A stretch of DNA of 64,000 nt from Frankiales bacterium (GCA_025980465.1 JAICXJ010000005.1:1-64000); one strand, 5' to 3'. Shown: positions 1 to 7,686, counted from the stretch's first letter. Made by a program: numbers and translations. The notes: generated from the sequence alone by a model not told the origin.

Positions 1-135
1 ATTGTGGCTCGCGTTGTCAATTCGGACATGCGAACCAAGCAACTTGATGAGCCGGCCCGGGCCACGCCGCGCCGTCACGTGGTTGACACCGGTCGGCGGC
101 GCCTGCGTCGTTTCGGAAGGGAGGAGGTTCGATGA
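1..135 (+). CDS. possible C-terminal end of an upstream gene
   Basis: Frame 1 is open from the left edge to a TGA at 133-135. That stop overlaps the ATG of the next small gene (ATGA), which would suit translational coupling. The 44 visible residues are rich in Arg and match no family I recognise. The piece is too short to judge coding potential, so it is a weak call based on open frame and stop/start overlap only. Confidence 0.3.
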   Translation: MVARVVNSDMRTKQLDEPARATPRRHVVDTGRRRLRRFGREEVR

Positions 136-362
136 GTCGATTCACCGCAGACCAGATGAGGCGCGACGAGGCAGAGCCGATCGAATCGGGCCGCTGGAAG
201 GGCTGCACCGGGACCGTCGACCCTGCCGACGCCGAAGCGATCGGGGCGCTGTTCGCTCGCTCCCGCGAGGACGACTGCGAACTCGAAGCGGTGCTCGCTA
301 CCGACCGAGCCGACCCAGCTCAGCTGGCCCGGCCCACGCATGTGCCATCAGTGGGCCTATAG
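132..362 (+). CDS. small hypothetical protein, 76 aa
   Basis: The ATG is preceded at the right distance by a very strong purine-rich ribosome binding site (GGGAGGAGG), and most third positions are G or C. The protein begins MSRFTADQMRRDEAEPI, is acidic and has no membrane segment or recognisable domain. Its last residues and TAG stop lie inside the first ATGTGCCAT repeat copy (340-379). The natural C-terminus may therefore have been replaced when that repeat arrived. Function unknown. Confidence 0.45.
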   Translation: MSRFTADQMRRDEAEPIESGRWKGCTGTVDPADAEAIGALFARSREDDCELEAVLATDRADPAQLARPTHVPSVGL

Positions 363-379
363 CGCCACGCATGTGCCAT
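340..379 (+). repeat. paired ATGTGCCAT repeat, copy A
   Basis: ATGTGCCAT occurs at 340-348 and again at 371-379, 31 bp start to start. The first copy is followed by CAGTGGG, the second by CCGTGGCCC. The same pair with the same 31 bp period lies on the other strand at 58422-58461. It directly abuts the 22 bp rnpB-like repeat at 393-414. Confidence 0.7.
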
Positions 380-392
380 CCGTGGCCCTTAT

Positions 393-414
393 AGCGGACG
401 AGTTGGCCTGTAGG
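393..414 (+). other. candidate attachment site (distal att), duplicate of the rnpB 3' end
   Basis: These 22 bases are identical to 7665-7686 and in the same orientation. The 7665-7686 copy is the 3' terminal segment of the RNase P RNA gene. The match stops on both sides (392 differs from 7664, 415 differs from 7687). A short piece of an RNA-gene 3' end repeated about 7.3 kb away, with recombinase remains inside, is the usual signature of a site-specific integrated element. It is inferred to be the end opposite to rnpB. Confidence 0.7.
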
Positions 415-841
415 GACGCGATCCACTCCTTACCGAAGAACGGCCTCTCGAAGACGATCTTCGGGCCTTTCCGAGTACGTCTAGCCGACCGCCGCGGTCG
501 TCGCACCGAGTCCTCTCGGCGAGTGGGAGGCCGGGCGATCGGCGGCTGCGGCCGTGCGCACCTGACGACAACCGGTCGCCCTGCGTCGGGGGATCAGGTA
601 CGGTGGGCCGTCTGCGCGAGAGCGGTTTGCTGATCGCTCGGCGTCGATACAGGGGATGATTCGGGTCGTACGGGCAGTGTTATTCGACTGTCGCGACGAT
701 CTGCGGCAGGGCGTTAAGACGCTCCGTCGGATCTTGGAGACGCAGCACAGCAAGTGGGGTGATCCGGCGCAGCCCTGAGAAGCTGCTGCGGTTGCTCTGC
801 CGCCGCTAAAGCCACGCTCAGGCGGGGTCGATCACTGGGGG
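415..841. other. non-coding stretch at the distal end of the island
   Basis: No convincing long gene is visible. One short open frame on the + strand, 656-778 (40 codons, starts MIRVVRAVLFDCRDDLR), has a purine-rich CAGGGG before its ATG. It could be a tiny gene or the tail of a lost one, but I do not recognise it. The rest shows no stable reading frame and no clear repeat. Confidence 0.35.
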
Positions 842-1876
842 GTGCACGTGGGACAACGGTTCCGTGGTGCACTTGCCGCTTTGACGGCGATAATCGGCGT
901 TGTGGGCGCCACCACGTCAGGAGCGGGGGCGGTGGCGGCGACCGCGTCGCCTCCCCCTGCGGTTTTTCTTCAGGTCTCTTCACTCGCTGCCATCACGCCC
1001 GCGACCGTCCGGAAATGGCTGGAGGCCTTCTGCGCGGCGACAGCCGAACCACCGGGGCTCGTGCTCCAAGACATCGCCTCAGCGAATGGCGTGCTCCTTA
1101 CCAAATACCTCGACGCCATCGCACCAATGCTTCCCGGCGGGAGCCAGGCATGCTTCGGCCGCGTGTACGTGGGCACCGTCGACCTCCCGTGGCATGGCGC
1201 AGGCACGAAGTACGTAGAGGGGATCACGGACCCGGCGTTCCGAACCAAATACCTCCGGCTGTCGCTGACCGCGGCGCGCCGTTTTCATGCGCGATATCCG
1301 TACGTCCGCAACGACTGGTATCTCACCTACGAGGCGAATCTGAACGAGCTCTACTACCGCGATATCGCCGCCTCGTATCGGCTGCTACTCACTCGCGAGA
1401 TCGACGCCCTGCGCAGCGTCGAGTCTGGACGCAGCGTGCTTTGGTCGCCGGCGTTCTGGTACCCCTACTCGATCTACCGATCCAACACGGCGGGGATGGC
1501 GGGGCTCAAGACGCATCTCGTCGGTCTGTTCCAGGCCACCCAGCGCGCCAGCCATGGCCGGATGCATGTCGCGCTGCAAGACTACGTCGGCGGGAGCAGC
1601 TGTCTGCCACGCACAGATCGGACCACGCCCAGCGATGCCGTGGGGTGGCTCCGCTTCCTGCAATCATTGAGACAACTCAACAACGTGTCCCTCAATGTCG
1701 ACCAGTTCACCACGAAGTGCAAGACAGGCGCGATCGTTGCGGCCACCCCGTCGGCGGTCCTCAGCCGTGAACGGTTCTATCGTGCGGCTGGTGTCACCCT
1801 CGGTCCCGCGTTCGAGCTCCGCTACTGGCTGCGCGCCCATCTCGCCGACGACCGCCGCCGCGCCCTCGGTCTCTGA
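842..1876 (+). CDS. secreted glycoside-hydrolase-like protein (DUF4434-like)
   Basis: This 344-residue protein has an N-terminal signal peptide (hydrophobic stretch to about residue 35, Ala-rich cleavage region). The body looks like a TIM-barrel sugar-active protein: repeated aromatic patches and the segment WYLTYEANLNELYYRD around residues 160-176 recall the DUF4434 family of putative glycosyl hydrolases. Start choice: GTG at 842, with another in-frame GTG at 848; the leader sequence fits either. It lies convergent to the exosortase operon inside the putative island and may process a secreted polysaccharide. Family assignment is by eye and the substrate is unknown. Confidence 0.6.
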   Translation: MHVGQRFRGALAALTAIIGVVGATTSGAGAVAATASPPPAVFLQVSSLAAITPATVRKWLEAFCAATAEPPGLVLQDIASANGVLLTKYLDAIAPMLPGGSQACFGRVYVGTVDLPWHGAGTKYVEGITDPAFRTKYLRLSLTAARRFHARYPYVRNDWYLTYEANLNELYYRDIAASYRLLLTREIDALRSVESGRSVLWSPAFWYPYSIYRSNTAGMAGLKTHLVGLFQATQRASHGRMHVALQDYVGGSSCLPRTDRTTPSDAVGWLRFLQSLRQLNNVSLNVDQFTTKCKTGAIVAATPSAVLSRERFYRAAGVTLGPAFELRYWLRAHLADDRRRALGL

Positions 1877-2101
1877 CCAGCCGATCCGGGATGCGACTTC
1901 GCTGTCCGTCGTTCGGATCAAACACCACTTCGCCTTGCGCATCGCGCGCCGAGCGTAGAGCCCCAGAACCCCACCCACTCGCCAAGTCGCGGCCGGCGAC
2001 CCGCCTTGCTCGATACCAGGAGCGGCTGCGCGGCTGGCTCGCTCGGACGAGCCGAAGCAGACGAGGGGTCTTCTCCACTTATCTGGAGCAGGCGAACCGC
2101 C

Positions 2102-4894
2102 TCACCGGAGCGGCCCGGCCCGATCGCCCACCGAGACCACGTCCCGGGGAGCACGACCGACGGGAAGTGGAACAGGTGGAATCCAGCCGCTCAACGGGGG
2201 TGCGTCGAATTCCTCTGCCGCCGCACCTTGCGAAAGCAGACGGGCAATCGCGGACGCAGTGCGCGAGGCGGCCTGACCATCACCGTACGGGCTGACCATC
2301 CGACAGTCGTGCGCCTGTCCCCGGGTTCCGACCGCCCGCGAGGTCGACAGCATCGCCGCGGCCCGGGCGACGATACGTTCCTCGTCGGTTCCGACCAGTT
2401 CTACGACACCGGCTGCGACACCCTCTGGCCGTTCGGTGACTTCACGCATTACCAGGACTGGCGTGCCGAAGCTGGGCGCTTCTTCCTGAATTCCGCCGCT
2501 ATCAGTGATTACCAGGTCCGCTCTGACGAGCAACCCGACGAAGTCGCGGTAGCCGGGCGGTTCCACGATCCGAACGTTGTCGATACCGTCGAGCGCAGGC
2601 ACCAGAGACTTCCGTACCGTCGGGTTCGGGTGTGCCGGGAGTACGAACAAGACGTCAGGATGGTCGCGCGCGAGGCGGGCCAAGGCTCGACCGACTGCGG
2701 CGAGTGGTTCGCCCCAAGACTCCCGACGGTGCACCGTTACCAGGACCAGCCGCCGTCGAGATGACACGACCTCGTTAAGGATCGGCGCGGGATGATCGAG
2801 GGGAAGCGCGGCTACGTGATAAAGGGCGTCGATGACCGTGTTGCCGGTGCACACGATGGCAGAGCGCGGCACTCCCTCCGCTACAAGGTTGGCCACGTTG
2901 CCCGGCGTGGGGGCAAGATGGAGCGTCGATAAGGTTGTCGTCAGCCGGCGGTTGATCTCCTCGGGGAAGGGTTGCCAACGGTCCCCGCTGCGCAGGCCCG
3001 CCTCGACGTGGGCGATTGGAACACGACGATAGAAGCCAGCCAGGGCGCCGGCGAAGGCGGTGCTCGTGTCGCCCTGAACGACGATGAGCGCGGGATCGCG
3101 CTCCGCGATCACCCGGTCCAACCCGCTGAGCGCACGAGTGGTGATCTCGGCGAGACTCTGACCGTGCCGGCCGACTCCGAGTTCGTGATCGGCCTCGATG
3201 CCGAACGTCGAGAGGATCGGTTCGACCATCTGGCGATGCTGACCGGTGGTGACCACGATGGGCTCGAGCTGGTCCTCGGCGCGAAGGGCGAGCACTACGG
3301 GCGCGAGCTTGATCGCCTCCGGTCTGGTACCGATCACGACCAAGACCCGACTGCGCCGACCTGCTGCCGGTTCGAGCCGTCCTGCCTGGAGGGCGGTGGC
3401 GGGCGGGCTGCTGTTCGCGACGACCGTTGGCGACCCGGCGATGCGAGTGAACCGCGCATCGGTCCGGACGGGGGGAAAGGTCGCGCTCGACGACAGGCAG
3501 CTATCGACCATGGTGCTCATAGCGGGGCGACGATGGGATCGGTGGGAAGCGGCCACAGGCAGGCGCGCTGTCGGGGTGATCAACTCGTCGGTTCGGTCGG
3601 TCTTGTCCCAGTTGGATATGCCCCGCAGCATGCGGCTGAGGGCCCGCCAGACCGCGATGTAGCCGATGTAATTCCAAGCGATCATCAAGTGCCCGAGCAC
3701 GAAGGCGCGTCGCAGCGTGACGGCGCGGGTACGTCGGGCGTAGACGAAGCCGATGAGAAGGTTCGGCGCGAACGACAGGACGTACCAAACCAGGCCGTAG
3801 GTCACCCTCCACGGCAGGCCGTGCAGGCCTGTCGCGAAGATCCCGTGACCTGACCCCACGAGCAGCTGGTAAATGATCCACTGCTGGAGGATGGACCAGG
3901 GCAGCACAATCAACCACGGCACGAGCAGGTACGACGTCACTTCCAGGACAGCGACCTCGTTGACCTTGTTGGAGCGCCACAACTCGGGTAGCCGCCGCAT
4001 CGAGCCCATGTGGCCCTGGTACCAACGGGTGCGTTGCCGCAACAGACGGCGGTAGGTGTGAACGCCCTGTTGGTCGACATACCCACGGGTGGTGGTCGTG
4101 ATCCGCCATCCGCGGGCCACGAGACGAAGACCTAGATCGAGATCCTCGGTCAGCGACTCGCTCCACGGGTCGCCTTCGAGCCCTTGGAGCGCGGTGAGCC
4201 GGGTGAACTGTCCGTTGCCGCCCAAACTCACGGTCCCGCTCATCGAGCGCGCGAGCTGGGAGAGCGCCGAGATCAGCCAGAACTCGATGTCCTGGAACTG
4301 GGCGATGAGCTTTCGGCGGTCTCGGATGCGAACGATGAGTTGCACGCCGCCGATATCCGCGTCGTCGAACTGCTCGAGCGCGGCGTGCACAGCGCCGGTG
4401 CTGAGATGCCCGTCGGCGTCCATGACAGCCACGATGACCTCACTGGGGTCGAGGCCCCGCAGTCCCGCATCGCGAATCAGGACCGGAAACGCCGCGTTGA
4501 GCGCCGCGCCTTTACCGCGTTGGGACTCGATGCCCCTTCGGCTGACGACCTGGAGGCGATCCGGCCGGCCGGCGACGACGGCCGCCTCGCGAGCCCGTTC
4601 CGCGGTTCGATCGCCGGAGCCGTCATCGATGACGATCACGGTGCTTCCCGCGATGGCGAGAAGTCGGGACACCGTCTCGCCGATCACCACCTCCTCGTTC
4701 AGGCAAGGTATGAGGAAGTAGAGGCCGTCGTGGCTGGCATCGTCTGCTTCGCCCCGGTCGGACTCCTGGCTGTCGAGGCGCCGTCCGCCCCGGTGGGCGA
4801 CGCGGATTCCGAGTGCCATCGATATGGCGAAATATGGAAGGGCCAGCGCCAGGATCAGTTGCGAGATCCAGCCGAAGATCTCCTGCGTTGCCAC
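2102..4894 (-). CDS. fusion: membrane GT2 glycosyltransferase + UDP-GlcNAc 2-epimerase
   Basis: One uninterrupted 930-codon frame starts at a GTG 3 bp after the exosortase stop. Residues 1-30 are a membrane segment; 57-300 form a processive GT2 domain with IPCLNEE, IDDGSGD, DAD at 159-161, TED at 249-251 and QRTRW at 287-291; 310-425 hold several membrane helices. After a Ser/Pro-rich linker, residues 516-880 are a complete non-hydrolysing UDP-GlcNAc 2-epimerase (WecB type) with GTRPEAIKLAP, VQGDTST, HVEAGLRSGD, PFPEEINRR and SGGIQEEAPSFGTP. It probably makes UDP-ManNAc and polymerises or transfers sugar at the membrane. An internal ATG at residue 459 could start a separate epimerase, but no ribosome binding site stands out before it. 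Confidence 0.85.
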   Translation of the reverse strand: MATQEIFGWISQLILALALPYFAISMALGIRVAHRGGRRLDSQESDRGEADDASHDGLYFLIPCLNEEVVIGETVSRLLAIAGSTVIVIDDGSGDRTAERAREAAVVAGRPDRLQVVSRRGIESQRGKGAALNAAFPVLIRDAGLRGLDPSEVIVAVMDADGHLSTGAVHAALEQFDDADIGGVQLIVRIRDRRKLIAQFQDIEFWLISALSQLARSMSGTVSLGGNGQFTRLTALQGLEGDPWSESLTEDLDLGLRLVARGWRITTTTRGYVDQQGVHTYRRLLRQRTRWYQGHMGSMRRLPELWRSNKVNEVAVLEVTSYLLVPWLIVLPWSILQQWIIYQLLVGSGHGIFATGLHGLPWRVTYGLVWYVLSFAPNLLIGFVYARRTRAVTLRRAFVLGHLMIAWNYIGYIAVWRALSRMLRGISNWDKTDRTDELITPTARLPVAASHRSHRRPAMSTMVDSCLSSSATFPPVRTDARFTRIAGSPTVVANSSPPATALQAGRLEPAAGRRSRVLVVIGTRPEAIKLAPVVLALRAEDQLEPIVVTTGQHRQMVEPILSTFGIEADHELGVGRHGQSLAEITTRALSGLDRVIAERDPALIVVQGDTSTAFAGALAGFYRRVPIAHVEAGLRSGDRWQPFPEEINRRLTTTLSTLHLAPTPGNVANLVAEGVPRSAIVCTGNTVIDALYHVAALPLDHPAPILNEVVSSRRRLVLVTVHRRESWGEPLAAVGRALARLARDHPDVLFVLPAHPNPTVRKSLVPALDGIDNVRIVEPPGYRDFVGLLVRADLVITDSGGIQEEAPSFGTPVLVMREVTERPEGVAAGVVELVGTDEERIVARAAAMLSTSRAVGTRGQAHDCRMVSPYGDGQAASRTASAIARLLSQGAAAEEFDAPPLSGWIPPVPLPVGRAPRDVVSVGDRAGPLR

Positions 4895-4897
4895 GGC

Positions 4898-5464
4898 TCA
4901 GCCCGTCACCGGGCGGCGCAAAGTGCGGCGGCCAGCCAGTATCGCTGCGTAGGTGATGCCAGCGCCGCACGCGCCCACGATCGTCAGTACCGACCCGAGG
5001 TACGTGTGCGCGATCGCGAATCCGGGATCAGTGCCCCACGTCGAGACCGTCGCGCCAATGGCGGCGAGCCGCACCACGTTCACGAGGGTCAGGATTGTCG
5101 CTGTCACCGCCACGGCAATCGCCGTCCGCCAGGGTGAGAGCTGACGCATGAGCATGAGGGGCGCACTCCCAATCAGCAACGCGGCCAGAAGGTAGGCGAC
5201 GCTGCATTCGCTGGTGAGGATGAACGTGGACTGAACCGACGTGCTCTTATAGAGGATGAGCAGGTGGCGGCCGGGCACAGCGATCGTGGTCTGCCCGGTC
5301 ACCAGATGAATGGCGTGGGCCGCGAGGATCGCTTCGATCCCCCGCCACGTGAGGGCCAGCCAAACAAGAGCGATCCCGGAGCCGACTAGTCCCGCCGCGG
5401 CGGTCCAGCGCGCGAGCCGCGCCGGACCGCTGACCACAGATCCATGCGGATTAGCGCCTAGCAC
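4898..5464 (-). CDS. exosortase/archaeosortase family protein
   Basis: This 188-residue polytopic membrane protein has the exosortase-type catalytic triad: Cys87 in TSECSVAYLL, Arg132 in NVVRLAAIG and His153 in FAIAHTYLGS, each at the end of a predicted helix. Family members cleave C-terminal sorting signals and transfer the protein to a surface carrier. The GTG at 5464 is preferred because it overlaps the end of the LAFTG peptide gene; a TTG at 5503 would give 201 residues. Downstream is the GT2-epimerase fusion, mirroring the known pairing of exosortases with exopolysaccharide genes. The subfamily cannot be named from sequence alone. Confidence 0.8.
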   Translation of the reverse strand: MLGANPHGSVVSGPARLARWTAAAGLVGSGIALVWLALTWRGIEAILAAHAIHLVTGQTTIAVPGRHLLILYKSTSVQSTFILTSECSVAYLLAALLIGSAPLMLMRQLSPWRTAIAVAVTATILTLVNVVRLAAIGATVSTWGTDPGFAIAHTYLGSVLTIVGACGAGITYAAILAGRRTLRRPVTG

Positions 5465-5609
5465 CACGCCGACGACCAGCCCGAAGCAGCAACATGCCGC
5501 CAAGCATGAGCATCACACCAGCCACCACGAACCAGATAACTCCGAACCCGGTGAAGGCGAGGGTCCCGGCGCCCGCTGCGACACTTCCAACCGCGGAACT
5601 CGTATACAT
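5451..5609 (-). CDS. 52-aa LAFTG-type sorting-signal peptide
   Basis: The frame starts at ATG 5609 and ends at TAA 5451, overlapping the exosortase start. The product begins MYTSSAVGSVAAGAG, followed at once by LAFTGFG, a hydrophobic helix of about 20 residues and a basic tail RAGRRRGARR. That is the complete tripartite layout of a sortase/exosortase sorting signal (LAxTG, helix, Arg cluster) with only about 16 residues in front and no obvious signal peptide. It lies 48 bp after the ice-binding gene and directly before the exosortase, so it is likely a substrate, carrier or regulator of that enzyme. LAxTG is classically a class E sortase motif, and no sortase gene is seen here. Confidence 0.7.
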   Translation of the reverse strand: MYTSSAVGSVAAGAGTLAFTGFGVIWFVVAGVMLMLGGMLLLRAGRRRGARR

Positions 5610-5657
5610 AGGGTCTTCTTTCCCAAGCGAATAGCTGATCGGCGAACTAGCTGATTG

Positions 5658-6569
5658 TTAGATGGCGGAAGCTGAACGACGGAACCGGCGACGGACGACC
5701 AGCACACCGGCACCGGCGAGGAAGATGGCCGCTGTTATGCCCATGGCCATGCGTCCGAACAAGGGAGCCTGAGACACGCCAGAGGAGGGCGCACATGCCG
5801 GGGTGTGGATCAGATCGTCCGACAGGGTGACAGCTGCACTGCCGGCCAGTACCCGACCTTGGATCTGAGTGCCGTCGCCAATAGTTGCCGCCGTGTTGGC
5901 GAGGATTGTGCCGTTGAACAGCGAGGATGCTCCGAGCGTCGCGGAGCTACCGACCGCCCAGAACACGTTGCAGGCCTGGGCACCATTCGTCAGAGCCACG
6001 ACGCTCGACGCGCTGGTTATGAGCGTGGAACCGGCCTGGAAGATGAACACCGAGTTGGGATCACCGCCGCCGTCAAGGGTCACTGTGCCGGACAACGCGA
6101 ACGACGACGGATCGTTGTAGACGCCGGCGGTGAAGGTCTGGCCGACAAGATCCCACACCGGCGCGAACGTTTGATTGGGCGTTAGACCTTGCGCGACGGT
6201 CAGCGCGTTTCCCGCGTCCGTCTGCGCTCCGGCGGCGGCTCCGTCACCCAGATGCTGTACCCCTGGGGGAGTAACAACGCCGGGCGGGAACCCGGTCACC
6301 GCGGAGCCCGGACTCACCCCCAGGTTTCCGCCCACGCCAGTGTCAGCGCTGATAACGGAGAACCCAGTGTTGGTCACCGTCGAACCGGCCAGCACAGTGA
6401 AGGTTCCCGCGGTTCCCAGCGGCACTGGCGCCGGATTCGGGAACGCAGACGCCGCTGAAATAGGTTCGATCAGCAGCACCGCCCCCACCAGCGCGACTCC
6501 GACCGCCAAGCGATGGCGCCCGGGAAGTCTGAGGACACGCGCGGACGTTCGCCGAGACATAAGAGCCAT
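5658..6569 (-). CDS. ice-binding-family (DUF3494) surface protein with C-terminal membrane anchor
   Basis: The chosen ATG at 6569 has a good ribosome binding site (GGGAGAGG) 5 bases upstream; a longer open frame to 6830 is not needed. The 303 residues comprise a signal peptide (1-42), a DUF3494 beta-solenoid domain (about 45-258; GTAGTFTVLAGSTVTNTG, FIFQAGSTL, NVFWAVGSSATLG, GTILANTAATIGDG) and a C-terminal tail of helix plus RRRFRR (about 268-300). The tail resembles an exosortase/archaeosortase sorting signal, with APLFG before the helix and no LPxTG. It is first in an operon with the LAFTG peptide and the exosortase, suggesting that enzyme anchors it. DUF3494 proteins bind ice or act as surface adhesins. 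Confidence 0.88.
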   Translation of the reverse strand: MALMSRRTSARVLRLPGRHRLAVGVALVGAVLLIEPISAASAFPNPAPVPLGTAGTFTVLAGSTVTNTGFSVISADTGVGGNLGVSPGSAVTGFPPGVVTPPGVQHLGDGAAAGAQTDAGNALTVAQGLTPNQTFAPVWDLVGQTFTAGVYNDPSSFALSGTVTLDGGGDPNSVFIFQAGSTLITSASSVVALTNGAQACNVFWAVGSSATLGASSLFNGTILANTAATIGDGTQIQGRVLAGSAAVTLSDDLIHTPACAPSSGVSQAPLFGRMAMGITAAIFLAGAGVLVVRRRFRRSASAI

Positions 6570-6660
6570 TGCGCCTCTCCCTGGTAATGACGCGCACACT
6601 TGACGCGCCTCCGGGGTCTGGAGCGACGCACCCCACGAACGACCTCTAATATTGATGAGG

Positions 6661-6692
6661 CCCAAATACGGTGCAGGTGCAGCGTATTTGGG
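6661..6692 (-). promoter_or_regulatory. inverted repeat upstream of the ice-binding/exosortase operon
   Basis: CCCAAATAC at 6661-6669 and GTATTTGGG at 6684-6692 form perfect 9 bp arms around a 14-base spacer that contains a tandem GTGCAG. They lie about 92-123 bp upstream of the DUF3494 start, in an unusually AT-rich patch (about 6640-6735). The layout suits an operator or a 5' leader hairpin. No known riboswitch consensus was recognised. Confidence 0.5.
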
Positions 6693-6865
6693 GGCCGGAT
6701 ATTTTGTGTATCTAGTAAAATAGCCGCAATATCTACTGTCCCCGCGCGTGAACTTCTCAAACTTTTCTGGGAAGTGCCACTGGGCACCACTGACGTCGAG
6801 CGCGGCAGACCGGCGGGATCGCTCCCGCAAGTGCCCGGGGCCATGATGTGCACTAGTTGGGCCCG

Positions 6866-7248
6866 GTCGTCGCGGAGGTGCAGCTGTTGTTCGAGGCGTC
6901 CGTCCTCACCACCGGGCAATGCTCGCGGTCGTGATCGGCACCGGGATGCGGCAAGGCGAGATCCTCGGCCTGCGAGTGCAACACGTGAACTTCCTGCGAC
7001 GGCAGCTCTCCGTCGAGGAGCAGCGCCTCACGCCGTCAACAGGGTCGACGTACCTGATCCGACAGCTCAAGACGCCCGCGAGCCGGCGACTGTTGCCGCT
7101 CCCCCAGTTCACGATCGACTCGTTGTCGCATCATCTAGCGGTGCACGATGCGCGCGACGACGGTGTCATCTTTCGCAACCCGAACGGCGGGCTGTGGCGA
7201 CGAGGCGTGTCCGTGGCCATGGAAAAGTCCCCGCTGGTGGCCAAGTAG
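6866..7248 (+). pseudogene. tyrosine recombinase (phage-type integrase) remnant
   Basis: The main frame from 6919 encodes the start of the catalytic domain with the first active-site Arg in GTGMRQGEILGLRVQHV. It continues through the strand region and LKTPASRRLLPLP, then ends in GLWRRGVSVAMEKSPLVAK before the HxxR box and the Tyr. Just upstream another frame reads EVQLLFEASVLTTG, typical of the helix before the first Arg box, so there is a frameshift near 6918. The N-terminal DNA-binding half and the C-terminal active site are both missing. It lies just inside the rnpB attachment site, where the integrase of an island would be expected. Confidence 0.75.
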
Positions 7249-7402
7249 AAGTCCCCACCCTTCGCTCGTCGTGTCGAGCCAGGAGTTTCGGCCTGCGCGG
7301 TGACGGTGGCGGTGTCAGCCAGTCACCGCACCGCGTCGCCGTCGCGTGAAAACTGACCCTGTGTCGCGTTAGAACTCAAGCGGCGCTAGGGGGTCAATTT
7401 TC
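7218..7402. mobile_element. insertion-sequence end relic
   Basis: Two copies of AAGTCCCC (7225-7232 and 7249-7256) lie in a segment that reads like the terminal repeats of an IS21-type element and that also ends the integrase frame. Further on, GAAAACTGACCC (7348-7359) and GGGTCAATTTTC (7391-7402) form a near-perfect inverted repeat with one mismatch. No transposase gene is present. It is likely a scar that truncated the integrase; the family assignment is tentative. Confidence 0.4.
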
Positions 7403-7664
7403 GAGCGGCGTTGACAATCCTCGCTGCTGATCATGTTTCACCTCGCGACGCGTACGTCGAGGCGACGACCCCGCGACGACGAACGAAGCGGCGGCGAAGC
7501 GGCAAGCGGAGGTAGGCCGACTCGCTTCGATGTCACACCGATGTCACGGAACGTATGACACCGAGCGTGATTTGGTGGCACTGGACGGCACGACCGGGTT
7601 TTGCCCTCTAGGCCGCTGACCAAGGGTGCGGAAACGCTCCTGATCTGCGGTTTTACAGAGCGGG
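7403..7664. other. gene-free stretch between the IS relic and rnpB
   Basis: No open frame here has a plausible start or recognisable product. The segment contains a close direct repeat of GATGTCAC around 7528-7546 and a run of purine/pyrimidine alternation. It is probably the non-coding end of the integrated element. Confidence 0.4.
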
Positions 7665-7686
7665 AGCGGACGAGTTGGCCTGTAGG
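7665..7686 (+). other. candidate attachment site at the rnpB end
   Basis: This 22 bp copy is identical to 393-414. It comprises the 3' strand of helix P1 of RNase P RNA plus the adjoining bases. Integration here would leave rnpB intact because the element carries the 3' end segment, as in tRNA-gene integrations. Confidence 0.7.

Noticed and set aside
5451..5609. Assigning the LAFTG peptide to a class E sortase
   Set aside because: The motif fits, but no sortase gene is in the window. The only transpeptidase-like enzyme nearby is the exosortase-family protein, so the processing enzyme is left open.
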